Counted from the first letter of the stretch, positions 1 to 15,200 are shown. The stretch: 64,000 nt of DNA from Mytilus californianus (GCF_021869535.1 NW_026262712.1:97104140-97168139), one strand, 5' to 3'. Numbers and translations are program-made. Notes: generated by a model not told the origin, from the sequence alone.

Positions 1-44
1 ATACATTCTTAAGAATAAGTAACTAAATGAGAATATAATTACAG

Positions 45-274
45 GTTTATGGTCAGAATCAACATCCAATGGTTTTCTGGTTGACACATCAGCTCCTGTT
101 ATAACAACAACACCTACATTCTCTCCTGACTTTGGAATTAAGGGATTGACACAGATTTATAGAACATCTATGAAGGTTGAATGGGCTGTTGATGATGACG
201 AGTCATATATAAAAAGACAGTATCTGTCTGTCAAATCTCATATTGGAGGAGAATTTATGTTGTCATCACAATCA
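45..274 (+). CDS. Gene 1 exon 1 in window (internal exon)
   Basis: Acceptor 'taattacag' ends at 44 and donor 'gtaagt' starts at 275. It enters with two bases of a split codon and leaves in phase 0. Residues 1-76 include 'GFLVDTSAPV', the end signature of one module, then the opening of the next ('MKVEWAVDDDES'). Sequence just after the donor looks coding in another frame; see the relic at 275-331. Confidence 0.82.
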
Positions 275-3200
275 GTAAGTTTGCAGTCAATCTAACACCA
301 GGGGAGACAATTCATGTTGTCTTTACGGTCAGTTACATTTCTATCTGTTTATTTTTGGAATAAATATTACAAGTTACTGGCTGGTTACAAATGTAGCTTT
401 ATTTCAACCGTCTTCTCTACCTGCATTTTGTGAGTACACTCAATAAAGTGTCTTTAAGTGAACACTCTTATATACCGTATATCGGGTATTTTTCGCGTGT
501 GTCTAATTTTTGCTTTGTTCGCGGCAGTTCAAGAAACACGAAAATTTGACCTTGCGTAAATTTCACTGCACATTCCCAGATTTATTATTGTTTGAAAGTT
601 TCATACATTATACTGTTGATTATCAAGTCTTTTGTGTTGTTCGGTAGATCACAAGAAAGTGTATACTTAATTAAGATCTCTGTTTATATAAATAATTAAA
701 ATTACTAATCATATATGGCACACCTTTTGACAACACAGCAATCAGTGACAGGTAAAAAGATGTTAATTAGCGACGATCTATTGATTGGTGTCATAACACG
801 AACATTTTTCATCTGATGTAAAATTAAAATAAAAATAAATGACATTTACACAGATACTTGTTTATCTGCAATGATCAATAGCTTCAATTTTTAGCATGCC
901 CCATGGTCTGTACATATTCTATGTTCGTTGAAAGTTCACTGAATTATGTGTATTTTCGTTTGTAGTACCCATATGTATTTGCAACAGATTACCTGTCAGT
1001 CAATCAAGCTTATGTTGTTTACATTTTTAACAATACGATACAGTTATTTTTTCGCGTGTATTTTCCCTTTCAGCGAAAATTATACTCAGTGAAATTTTAA
1101 CCTGCCCATTTTGTCATCAAATCGCGAAAAAAAGCCGACGTGAAAAAACCCTATATACGGTATACTAAGGGAACTGTTTAGTGTTTAATTCTAAGTTCAT
1201 AATTCAAAATGAAGGCAATCTTTACCCTCTAAGTTCTTATCCCGTAGGAGAAAAGTCATGTTGTCAATTAATCAAGTTTGTCTCACAATTTGATATTTTC
1301 GATTGTGATCTCATCTGTATATAAAAAGTGAACAAAAAAGGATCAATAAATTATTTATATATAGTTGTGTTTCATATAAATATTTAATTTTTAGGTGACT
1401 GGTATATACATAGAGAATATCATATGGCTTTTTCAATATCACATCCGTATCAACCCGAGACACCAATATAATCCCAAGAGCTCTGCTCGAGGGGTTATAT
1501 TGGTTGAGGGTTGATACGGTGTGTGATATTGAAAAAGCCATATCATATACACTTTATTATATACATATACCTCACGTAGATGTTTTTTATGTGACATGAC
1601 GTCATACAGGTAAGGAGGTTTGAAATGAAGTCATACAGATTATAGATTTGACATGACGTCATACAGATTATGGGTTTGATAAATCCTTTGCAACAGTGAC
1701 TGTAATCGATGACCTGACGTCATACAGATTAAATGTGTGATAAAGCCTTTTCAACCGTGCTGATATCGATATCATCACGGGTGGCTGATACAGCACGCTT
1801 GCCAATTATTGTATTACACATTCAATTTATCTGTATTTACTACTAAGTATATAATAAAGGTAGTTAGTAAACACAATCTGCCAAATCTAAATCGGATGGA
1901 GTTAACATATATCTCAATTGATATCTGATGCTGGTGCATGTTCACACTATATAGACTTGTTTTTATATAGATTAGACCGTTGGTTTTTCCATTTGAATGG
2001 TTTTACACTAAGTCTAGTAAATTTTTGGGGCCCTTTATAGCTTGCTGTTCGGTGTTAGCCAATGCTCCGTGTTGAAGGCCATACCTTGACCTATAATGGT
2101 TTACTTTTATAAGTTGTAACTTGGATGGAGAGTTGTCTCATTGGCACTCATACCACATCTTCCTATATCTATTGTTTTTTTTAGCTCACCTGAAGTGAGC
2201 TTTTCTCTTCACTTGGCGCCGGTCGTCATCCTTTGTTAACTTTTACAAAAATCTTCTCTTCTGAAACTACAAGGTCAAATTTAACCAAACTTGGCCACTA
2301 TCATTATTGGGTATCTTGTTTAAAAAATGTGTCCAATGACCCCGCTTGCCAACCAAGATGGCCAGCATGGGTTAAAATAGAACATATGTAATATACAAGT
2401 TTTGTCTTTTATTTTGAAAACAGTTATGAATAGAGAAAATCTGACAGGGGCAGAAATGTTCTTAATGTTGAGCTCTACTAGTTGTCTGTGTATGTCAGAA
2501 CTGTCAGACGGCTTCTTACAGGAGTTATTGTCTTTAAATGATAAATTTTACAATTTTTTTTTCATTTTTGCCTATTATCTTGAAAACTATAATAGATAGA
2601 GAGAAACGTTAAATTGCAAAAATGATCAGCAAGACATGTTCTACAAATGAGTCTCATGTTCAGAATTGTCAGTCAATTCCTTATTAGAGTTATTGCCCTT
2701 TGATGACGATTTTTACCATTTTTACGCTTTTGCCTTATATCTTAAAAATTATAATAGATAGTTAGAAACTTGAATAAACAAAAATGATCAGCAAGACAAG
2801 ATCTGCAATTAAGACAAATGGAGAAATTGTCTGATGACTCCTAATTGAAGTTATTGCCCTTTAATGATGATTTTTACCATTTTGTTGTGTTTTACCTTAT
2901 ATGATAAACATTATAATAGATAAATAGACACTTTAAATCACAAAAATAATCAGCTAGGCAAGATCTACTAACAAGTCAATATTATAGTTAGTAGACTGTC
3001 ACTCTTTATAGGAGTGATTGCCCTTAAAAGAGAATTTTTTTTACCCTCTTTTGTGTTTTGAGCAAAAACTAAAGAAGATAGAGAACTCAACAGACTAAAT
3101 GATCAGCAATACGAGATCAACCAATCAGAGATTTTTGTCATGAATTCTATTGTTGTCTACAATGTTGGAGAGTGTCCTTTGTTGAATATGCACATAGACC

Positions 3201-6200
3201 AAGGTGATCGACACAGGCTCTTTAGATAAAGAGCCTCTAGTATATTATGTAGTGACATGCATTGGCAGTCTTAGATCATCAAATACCTGAAGTCTTCTAA
3301 TCTGTAATTTAACTTAATATAGTGACATTTTGACTGAGTATGGATTCAAGAGATGCTCACCCTCTCCATACACCCGCTCTCGTTCCTTTTGAAGTTCATG
3401 TGAATCACTCAATTTTTGTTTGTTACATTGTTTTGTCTTCTTATTAATACTTTCATGAGATTTAAACAATGATAAACTACTGTTGCCTTATTTTAGTGGT
3501 TACTGTTTAAGAACTTCATGTGTTATGGTCTTATATCATTTTCAAGTAATTGTCCCCCGTGTAAGGCGTTGCAGGGGACATGGAAATACCGGGTGTCCAT
3601 CCGGTCTTGTTAACGATCTCACGGGTACATCCATCCGTCAGTCCGTCCATCCGTCCCATGAATATTTTTCGTCACATTTTTCTCAGGAACTACAATACAA
3701 GGATTTCTGAAATTTGGTTTCAGGGTTTATATAAGTCAGCTATACCGTGTGATGCATTTCCAGATTCATCACTCAATAACTTCCTGTATACCAAAATATT
3801 TGGGCGGGGGTATCATCAGTGAACAGAAGCTCGCAGTTTCACTTGTTGTTTATGAATTGTTTTAAAGAACAACAAAAAAAGTGTTTTTTTTTAGTTATTG
3901 CCCCTGGATAGATAAAATATGTGTAAAGCAGGGGACATTGGAACTCTGTTCTTTTATTTTATTTTGTTTTCTTTGCCATTTTTAGGTGAATGGTATTGCC
4001 AGGTCCTACGTATTTACTGGACTAGATTTACATGATGGAGTGACCTATTATGTGACCATAATTTCCTGTAACAGTGCTGATATATGTATAACTTCAACAT
4101 CTCAGGGAATGTTTGTAGACAGTACTCCGCCATCTAGAGGTAAGTTTTTGTATACATTCAGGATTCTCTGGTGGAACTGTACTAAATAGTGATATTCCTC
4201 AATTGTATGAAAGTCATAAACATAAACCATTTGTTAGTGTCTAAATTAGGGTCAATGTTTGGTTGGGGAGCTGCAATATTTAGTACATTTCCTGTATTTG
4301 TGTTTTACTCATACTCATTTACTCTACAAGATAAAGCATATTAATCATGTCAGTATGTATGATAGTTAGAATATGTGCAGGAATAAAAATTATTCTCTAT
4401 GCCTTCAAAAAACATTACCAGAATATTGGATCCACATCAAATTCTCAACAGACAGCAGAAATAGTAAAGCATTGATTATAAAATCCTTACTATATACAAA
4501 CAAACAAATACCAGACTTTCCGATGCAGACTGTATGATATGCTTCTGTTGTATTTTCCGTTGCTGACTGTTTAATATTCTTCTGATGTATTTTCTACCCT
4601 ATACTTTTCTCACTAACTCCTTACTAAATACATACACATAAAACATACCAGACATATCAGACTGTATGATATGTGTCTCAGGTATTTTCCATGGTAGACT
4701 TTTCTTTCAACAGTAAGTATTGTTTCTCTGTTGATTAGGTATGTTTGCTATAACAACTGATCATGCTGCTGATCCTGAACTCCTGAGACATGCGGAAGGA
4801 TGGATGCTCTGGTCACAGAGAGCTGTAAATCTGGCCTGGTTAGGCTTCAGTGACCTACATTCTGATGTAGACCATTATAAAGTAGCTGTGGGGTCTCTTT
4901 ATATGGGCCAGGATTTAAACGCGGTATGTACAACTGAAATGGGTATGTAATATGGACCCATTATAAAATGGATGTAGAATCATTATATGTAGACCAATAG
5001 AAGACTTAAATGAAGTATGCATGCTTGCTTTGTCTCTGGTATTATGAAAAGAAATTATGATGTGGTTGATTATTCTATCTGTATTGGAAAGGACAATGAA
5101 AAAAATCCAATTGAATATGATAAGGACTAGCTGAAATATAGCACAAAGATAAATATATGGTTGAAATACAGTAAAGTTTCACATGTCTTTATTGGAAAAC
5201 AAACTTTTTCTTAAATATTGGTGGTACATGTAAGCTCTGTAGTTTTTTCTGATAACAAGTTGCAAATTATTTGTTTTCAGAAGTTTTGGCTACTACATGA
5301 TGAACATACATTTTTTTTTGTATAGGATACAGATGCCAAATATTACCATACAAATACCAACACAGACCATGGTGATGAAGGAAAAGTTCAACTGTTTAAA
5401 GTGGACACCAAAACTTTGACCAAATATGATATGCTGTATATATCTGTGTGGGCTGTCAATGGAGTAAATATGTTCAATTAATTATTTTTTATGTTTAGGA
5501 CAAAGATAAATCATCAATGATACCAGGCTTTTAATTTTGTATGCCAGATGTGTGTTTCCTCTACAAAAGACACATCAGTGACACATCAAATAAAAAGGTT
5601 TTAACGGTTAAATTTTGAATATAAAGCAGAGGGTGAGAAATTCCGCAAACCTGTATTCTTTATTGGTGTCAGAAATAAGACTCTACAGAAATACAGTGTC
5701 AATGTCATAAACAAGGCAATATACGTCGTGACTATATCTCAGATAAATATACGGTCAATTCAAATAGCACAGTCACAGTAATTAAAAGACCAGGATGTGT
5801 TTCAAACATTATGTATAGTATCCATAACACTTTTAAAAAATCAATCTCTGACTTTTGCATGTTTGTTTTGCAGGTTGGAATGAGAAGTAAACTTATCCAT
5901 TCAGCTTTTAAAAAAGTACCTGGGGGACCTTTAGATCTAATCAGGAGATGTGATGCTATGTCATGTGATGGACATTGTGTATGTGCTCCTCAAGATCAAA
6001 AATGTCCTTTAAATCCAAACCTTGTTAGTTGTAATGATGTGTCAAACAGTAAGTATGACAAGATCATGTGATGGACATTTTGTATGGGCTCCACAGGATC
6101 ACAAAAGGCCTGTAAATCCAAACCTTGTTTATAGTTGAAAAGATTTTTCAGACAGCTAGTAAACAAACAACAAATATACTGCACTCTTCTGATTTTCATA

Positions 6201-9200
6201 GGTCAAAATACTGAGAATCTTGACAACAGCAGGAAAATACCTTAAAAGTTCAGCTGGAGGAAACTTATCATCTTGATTTCAATGTATTCAACAGATGTGA
6301 CTGGTATACTTAGCGGTTTTCTAGCTAGAAAAGATTTGAAATAGTTTTATTGCATTCTTTATAAAAATATAAGAGTATACATTAAGATGTATGCATTCTA
6401 GATTTATAAACATAGAAATACAAAGGAATACTTGGTAAACAAAAATTACAGTTAAATGAAGTCAACTTTGATCATGATTGGAAAAACAAATATGAATAAG
6501 CAACAAACACTGCATATCATTGAAGAAATAAGAAAATAGTGATGATATAGTTATTTGTTTAAGATGATCTAAATTAATAGACACATTTAAGTGTATTTAA
6601 TTTTAAAACATTCTTGCTAATTTTTCATTTAGATAATCACAACAATCTTCTACTGGTAAAAGATAGTAATGGCTATTCTAGTAGTGATCAAGCTGTAACA
6701 GCATCTGATAATATATTACGTGGAATATGGCTTGTGTCCCAAGTACAAGGCATGAAACCTTTATGGTAAGTCAATGGAGATAATTCTATGATTAAGCTAT
6801 AACAGCATCAGATAATATATTATGTGGCTTGTGTCCCAAGTACAAGGCATGAAAGGGAGAAAACTCCATGATTAATCTGAAGCGGCTTTAGATTATAGAT
6901 TATATGGGATGTAGATTGCCTCCAAGTATATGAAATGAAACCTTTATGGTAAGTTAAATGTATAGAATCCCTTAAGCTGTAATGGCATCATTATTATGTT
7001 AATTGTTTCCCCAAGTACAAAGCATGAAACCTTAATAGAAGTCAAGAGAGAGAACTATTCATTAAGACAACTAAGAAAGCTAAGTTAAATACTGTGGATT
7101 CATTATTATTCGTTGGATACCAATTTTCGTGGATTTCGTGGGTACAGGTGAACCACGAAATTAAATGTTCAACGAATAACAAATTTTCCATAGGCTTGTA
7201 TGCAGACTTCGTCAAAACCACGAAATTAAATATCAACGAACATGTAAGTTTTCCTTAATCCACGAAAATTGGTACCCAAGAAAATAAATGAATCCACAGT
7301 AGAACTATTTTTGTCAAAAGCTTATTTTAAAGATTTTTGAGAATTTTGACAAAATTGTCCAGAATTCAACCAAATTGAGACCAAGGAAATATAGAGCGCA
7401 GGCTTCAACAAACTAAATTTTCTAGTCAGATATGTAAAATGTTATAACAAACATTATGTTAAAATATCTTTTTTTGTCAACCTATGCACTCTATGTTTCC
7501 TGTCAAAGAAATAAATGTAAATTTACCTGTTTTCACTGAACTTTCGTGGAAAATCAAAATGAGTGCTATTTGTGATGTCATGAAAAGAACACAAGTACAT
7601 AAATTTTCAACAAAAAGACATAATGTCTATCTATTCATTGTATTAGCTATGATTAGTTGTGATATTGGTCAATAAGTCCTAGTTTAAAATTGTAGCTAGA
7701 AATAGGGGCCATTTTAGGGCCTTATCTAACCTACTCCTTTGTGATTAAGTATTTTGTAACAGCTAAATTGCCGTTTAAAGGAGAACTCCTTGTCATAACT
7801 GATTAGGAATATGTATATTTTAGAGTAATGATAAGTCTTGCTTCAGGTATAAACGATGTGTTGACTACACTCAGTTTGACTCCTCCAGCATAAATGAAGG
7901 GTTGATAAGCTATGTGATATAATATTTCCTGTATGAAATTTCTTTTGGTACGTTTAGTTTAACTCTGTTACAGGTATGCATGAAATGCCAACTGATCTCC
8001 ATTTACTCCATGTCAGGCTTTAATGGAGTGCTCACTAAATTCTGTTTTTATTGCAAGTTTAAATGTGATATTGAGTTTAATCAGTTTTTCTTTTGTTTAT
8101 TTAAGGTATGAATGGAGTGTTGGTTACACTCAGTTTGATTTACCATCTGGTATATATGATCCTGTGGAAGAAAAAGTTTGGCAAGATGGCGGTCAACTTA
8201 AGGACTGTGTTTTTTCTACTAAACCTGGTTAGTTTTAGAAGTTAAACAAGCATACCCATTTTTTATTTTGTAGTGTTTAATGAATGTGAAAAAAGATTTT
8301 TTTTACTGATTGAACAAAATTTTCTTAACTCTATATTTTATCTTTATATGGAAAGTAGAACCATCATTGTTTCCATCTTGATTAAATAATGGTACTTAAT
8401 TTGTCTCTTCAAAGTGAAACTGTTTCTGTTAATCAAAATAAAAAGGTATGACTTTTATTAAAATTAACAAATTTAAAAACAACCAACAAATTATGAAGGA
8501 AATGAAGCATAGACTTAAATAAAGATCATTCTATTAAACAAGTATAACAATATCAAATATTTGTAATTGTTTCAGGAGACAAATTGGAGAATACTTTGAT
8601 TTACTCTGTGTTTGTGAGAATATGGTACTCAGCAGACCAGTATGCTGTGTTTAAATCGAATGGAATAGTTGTAATGGGACAAGCTCCTGTGTTAGCTTCT
8701 GTTAGAGGAAAATCTGTGAGTTTGATAGATACATAGAATATACATAAGGAATAGGGGATGAGGTACTTGGCTTGGAAGTACAGGTAGATATGGTGGAACA
8801 GTGGTTTTAAGACAAAACCAAGCGTTGACTACTGTCAAAGTCAAACTTTTATTTTTTTTCAGATCTACTTTACATAGAATGAGGAATATAAGATGTTTTG
8901 AGGTTTTTAAAAAACAAATACCCTCTTTTGAAGGATGAAGCAGTAATTGGACAGACTCAGTGATAAAATTCAAAGACTTAATAAGAGCTTACAACCTAAA
9001 CCAATCATCCGTCATATGGTCATATTAACATTTTAAAACATTTATACAATCAGATTCAGAGTGAATGTGAAGTGAAGTAGTGCACATACTATGTAATCAA
9101 ATATTGTGATGTCATAACCTTGATTTGATAATGGTATGACTCCTTATCATGCAATGCTGGTTTCATTAGCTGTGCATAATACCAGTATCAAGCATGGATT

Positions 9201-12200
9201 TGCACCAATTGATGTTGTGGCATAGATTTCTACTTTAATAGATCAAAATTAGGCATGTTATTGATAATGTATAAGGAAATTGATGCAACAGAAGTGCTTC
9301 TACGTCATTTGGTATCTGGTGGAGAGTTGTCTCCTTGGCAGTCATATCACATCTTCATTTTATTTTATAAGTATTGTATCTCAAATAGGCAATATGTTAA
9401 ACAAGTTTATATCATAGGCAAGTAATGTTATAAATAATCTGGTTTCTTTATGTTCAAGGTAATAGAAAAAATAAGAGGAACTACAGTTAAAGACACAGAC
9501 TTCATGCAGATAGGCAGACCTATAACCTTTGACTGGAACAGTAAATTCCTGGAGTATGATAAAACTATAGAGAAATACAGTATTTATCTTAGTACTTTCC
9601 CAGGAGGTGAGTTCTGACTCGAGTTGTAAATTCCTTTAGTATGATAAATCTTTATATGAAGAAATTCAGGGTTTTTTTTTGTATACTAATTATCAGAAAC
9701 AACAATAAGGGTAGTGCTAGAATGACATATGTTTGTATGGTTGGTCAGTAGACACTTTTTTAATGACCCCAGCCACAAATATTATAAACCTATTAATTTT
9801 TTTCTATACAATTTTTAAAGCTGTTGTCGAAAGATACTGCTCACCAAATTAGATTCAAATATTCTTCCTAACCACATCCACACATATTAGATTATGGAAG
9901 AGCCAATAAACAATTTAAAATGACCTATGGTGAAAGATTAGTTACACAGAAATTGCAAATCATTAAATAGGCATAATTTTAGAGTGATTGGTGTAGGTTG
10001 ATTTGATTTAATTTTTGGTGTTTTAACACCACTTTTAAGCACCACTTTTGGGCTCTTTCGTGGCGGCCAGTTTTTATTGGTGGAGGAAGCCTGAGTGCCG
10101 GAAGAAAACCACCGACCTTCGATAGGAAAACTGACAATCCTAGTCAATTAAGATTGGAGTCGAGTGCACCCGCACGAGCGGGGTTCAAACTCACAACCTC
10201 AGTGTTGACTGGCTAGTGATTACAGTAGTAACAACATAAACCACTCGGCCACTGAGGCCCCTTGATTGGTGTAGGCTTTTAAATTCTGTACTACTGCTGG
10301 TCACTAACATCAACACACCTACTGAACCAATTCTGTATTGTATTTGTGCCAGGATGTCTTACTTAAGAATAGTTTTAAATCAATAGGATTCTAAGATGTT
10401 CTTTCAACCCAAGACAAAAAATGAAAAGTTTTGTTGAGTGTATGAATAACCAAAAAGCTAATTCAAATCTATTCAAGATTCTGTATAATCTTTTTCGTTA
10501 TCATTTGTAAAAGTATCTTTGTTAGTCTGACTTTTGTCAGACAGCTTTCCAGTATGTTTTAGAAGTCTGTTTTTTTTTACATTTCAGGACATGATATTCT
10601 TAGAGTAGCACATGACATTCCAGGAACAGACCAACAGTACAACATGACAGGTCTAAAACTAACCCCAGGTGTAGTCCATTACACAAACGTTATAGCCTAT
10701 AATTATGCTGGAGCCCACACAACAGCAACATCAGATGGTTTTGTTATTGACTATACACTACCTAAGTCAGGAATTGTTTATGATGGACTAGGTAAGTTGG
10801 GAAACATTTATCGGAAACAGCTACTTCTAGTAAATTGTAATTGACTAAAGTCATTTTTGGCTGGGTATGTTGATGTCGGGCCGATTAGCAGGCAGGGGAA
10901 ATTTGGAACAAGTTTTATGTAATCAATTCATCCTACCGTTTTCATCCCAGGCTCCTGAAACTTCACAGGAAGATTGCACATATGTTGAAGTTGTGCAACT
11001 GCTATTAAGCATTATTTTCAGGAACTTCTTCTCATTTCCCAGACTTGGGAACTCAGTTATTTTCCAGTAAAATTTACAACCTTCATGTAATTGCAACTAC
11101 ATTGTAAACATTCTATATTGATTAGTCACAAATATTGCAACCAGGCCATTTGAGACTTAGACCCATTTTTAATCGGATTTCAAAAGGAAAATATTGGTTA
11201 TTAATTTGGTGATGTACAGCTGGCAGGCGGTCAGGGTTCTGATCGGGCGGCTGCCAAACAGTGTCTGTGCAAAAACTTGAAAACGCTTTGACGAATTCTT
11301 TTTTTTTCAAATTTAGATATATTGTTTCCTGTGACTAAATGAAGGTCAAGATCGATTTTCAACATTTTAGCTTTTATCGTTGTTGAGTTGTAGACCTTTA
11401 AGTAGCAAAAAAGTGATACTTAGAGCACTTTCCAAGCAATAACTTGAAAACACTTTGACGAAATCTTTTCTGATTTAGATATGTTTGTTTCCTGTGACTA
11501 GAAGAAGGTCAAGTTCGAATTTCACAATTTTAGCTTTTATTGTGGATGCGTTATAGACCTTACAGTAGCATAAAGTGATACTTAGAGCGTTGTCCATGCG
11601 ATAACTTGAAAAGGCTTAGATGAAAATCTTGTGATACTTTTAAGAAACAAGACAAGAACCATTTGAAAGTGGGTTTCTGGAAAGTCATTGGAGAGACCAC
11701 AAGATTCTATTGGTTTCATGTTAGATAAGGTTATAATCTCGTAAACATATTTCTTTCATTATTGACTGCATGATTTCTACCTACCCACCCCTGCTGAACA
11801 AATGTGTGTGTACTTATATACTCTCTTAAATTCTAATATTATGTCACTTATGATAAATTGGTGGTCAAGATTGATTTTGACCTTTCCATTTCGGCCTCCT
11901 TAAAAAAATCATTTTTTTTTTACTTGATCTCGTTTGGGGGTCCAGATTTGCAAATATCATTTCATGCATTTTTGCTGTCAATCCGACAGCCTCTTGTTGA
12001 TTATAAACCAGGTGTTTTTTATATGTTCTTACATACAAATAATGAGTTACAAGTAAAAATTTGTTTTGTTTAGGTTGAATTTCTTTTGATGAAATTATTT
12101 GCCTTGTCTACAGCTTAATGCTTAGATATTCATGTACCAATGCATCTCATTAATTTGAAAAATGCAAAATTGTCCTTGCATTGATTGTATCTGATTTTAA

Positions 12201-15200
12201 GCAATATTATGTGTATTTTGATGTATTTTTGTACTTTGCATTGATTACATCTGAATGAAGTATGTACTTGTACTTTGCATTGACTACATCTGAATGAAGT
12301 ATGTACTTGTACTTTGCATTGATTACATCTGAATGAAGTATGTACTTGTACTTTGCATTGATTACATCTGAAAGAAGTATGTACTTGTACTTTGCATTGA
12401 CTACATCTGAATGACATATGTTCTTATACTTTGCATTGACTACATCTGAATGAAGTATGTACTTGTACTTTGCATTGATTACATCTGAATGAAGTATGTA
12501 CTTGTACGTTGCATTGATTACATCTGAAAGAAGTATGTACTTGTACTTTGCATTGACTACATCTGAATGACATATGTTCTTATACTTTGCATTGATTACA
12601 TCTGAATGAAGTACTGTAAATTCAGAAATTATTGCGATGTTTTTATTATTGTGAAAAATGCGACATGGTTATAATCGCAATAATTTAAACTCGCATTTTA
12701 AATGTTTTAATATGAATTAATCGCAAAAAATCAAATCGCATTTTCGTCTAAAATGACAAAATCGCAATAATAAATGCACGCAATAATTTCTGAATTTACA
12801 GTATGTACTTGTACTTTGCATTGATTACATCTGAATGAAGTATGTACTTGTACTTTGCATTGATTACATCTGAATGAAGTATGAACTTGTACTTTGCATT
12901 GATTGTACTTTGCATTGATTACACCTGAATGAAGTATGTATTTGTTCTTTGCATTGATTACATCTGAATGAAGTATGAACTTGTACTTTGCATTGATTGT
13001 ACTTTGCATTGATTACACCTGAATGAAGTATGTATTTGTACTTTGCATTGATTACATCTGAATGACATATGTTATTGTACTTTGCATTGATTACATCTGA
13101 ATTAGATATGTATTTGTACTTTTCAGGAAGTACAGATTTAGAGTTTATGAACTCATCTGAATCTGTTTCTGCACACTGGCATGGCTTTACAGATACTGAA
13201 TCTGGTATAGAGAAATACTATTTTTGTTTTGGGACGACAACTTTTGTAGACAACAGGAAACGAGACAAGACGGAATGTAGTGTACTGGGATGGACAGATG
13301 CTGGTTTACATGTATCTGCTTCTAGTAATATATCTACTGAAATACCCCAAGGTAACAGTTTATGTTTTCAGTTTTTAATTTTTGAACAGTGCCACACACT
13401 CAGCATTAAGAAAAGAAAACACTTTTTAACAACTATTTTGGGAATTTGTTAGTAGCTTGTTGCTTGACAATTTTTTTTTATGCCCCACTGTCACTGGAGG
13501 GGGTAGTAAGTGATAACCATTTAGGTCCGTACATCCGTCCGTCTGTCAGTATGTACATACGTCCCAAAATTGGTTTCTATTCTCTAACTTTAGTTTGCCT
13601 TAACCAAATGTTATGACACTTACACACAATGCTTATTACCACAAAACACAGATCAAGTCCGAAGTTGGGTGGTGTCACTTCTACCGTTCTTGAGTTGTGC
13701 TCCTTTATATATGGAAAAAATGCTGAATTTTTCATTTCCATTTTCTTACTTTAGTTTGCCTCAACCAAATGTTATGAAACGTATACACAATGATTATTAC
13801 CACAAAACTCAGATCAAGTTCGAATTTGGGTGGTGTCACTTTTACTGTTCTTGAGTTATGCCTCTTTATAACGTTATATGCAAGAGGGGGCATAATCTTT
13901 GTCCCATGGACACATTCTTTATTTATTTAATAAACACTGGCAGTAAGTCTTTAATTTTAAGGAAAAACAGAATTTATCACAGATACAAAAACACTTTATA
14001 ATATTACTAAGTGGGTAGAATTGTGCATTCCCAGTATCCAAGAGATACTTCAGTTCAGTGTTGAGAGATCACAGTAATGAAAGCAACACGAGGGATTTTT
14101 AAAAATGCTCAAATCTGTAGCCTGACATTATGACATATTCTATATATTAAAAAATGACTTTGTCACACTATGGTAAATTTACCATTAGATTGCATGAAAT
14201 AATTATTTGTCCTCAAGTTCCCCACTTGTTGACTCAAGATTGGCGTGGATAGTAACTACACTATGTAAATTATTGGTCTTGTATGCTGTGATACATTTTA
14301 TATTTTTACTTTAATACTGAACATGTCAGGAAGATTTCATATCAACAAAATTGAAAGTTATTTTTTATACTACAGGAACAAGATTATATGCCAAAGTTTA
14401 TTCTGTTGATAGCGCTGGGCTGAAGTCAGACATTGTTGTATCAGATAGTGCCATCATTGACAAAACTCCTCCCGTTCCTGAAAAGTTCATTCATGTTATT
14501 GATAAACTTGGGAATAATACATCATTTGAAAACACAGGTGGAGATGAAATTATGTTTGAAAATGTTACTGCTATTGATATTTGTATGGTTTCCACTAGTT
14601 ACCATCCGTTGTCATGGATACCATCACCCTTTACTTGTATGGCTGTGGTATCATCTGATGTTAATTTAGCCAGAGATGGAAGATCTTTTTTGTTCATAAG
14701 AGGAAATGTGCACCAAGAATTACCACAAGTTATTGCTGGACAGCTTTACAGAGTTTCCTTCTTCAGTAGTCATTTGTCAATAACCAACTCAGTGGCTGCC
14801 AATAAAGAAGGATTTATACAATTTGGTGATGGAGAAAGACTGGTATTCTTAATTTACACTAAAAGTTATCGTAAAGATGGACATGGAATAAGTTCAGACC
14901 GTGAAGAAGTTTCCTGGCATACACACCATGTCTATTTTAGACCCACAGAAAATGCAGTGAATATTACAATAGGTAGTATGGACATGACTACGGGGATATT
15001 TGTAGATGACCTTTCTGTACAGGAAGTAAACTTAACAACAGGTGCCACAAGTGGCAATGTGCATGGTCATGTTGTTTATTTACATGAATGGAGTTCTATC
15101 CATGGATCCTGGAGTTTCTCTGATCCAGATTCTCCCATTATTGATTACACATGGGCTATAGGTAAGTACCTGGTGTTATGATAAAGATAAGTCTCTCCCA

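Noticed and set aside
1311..1541. 76-codon minus frame
   Set aside because: Falls on the palindromic element at 1416-1550.
12130..13009. Minus-strand open frames with repeated CNQCKVQVHTSFR peptide
   Set aside because: They read through a 39-bp minisatellite; a period divisible by three keeps the frame open. No splice or start context.
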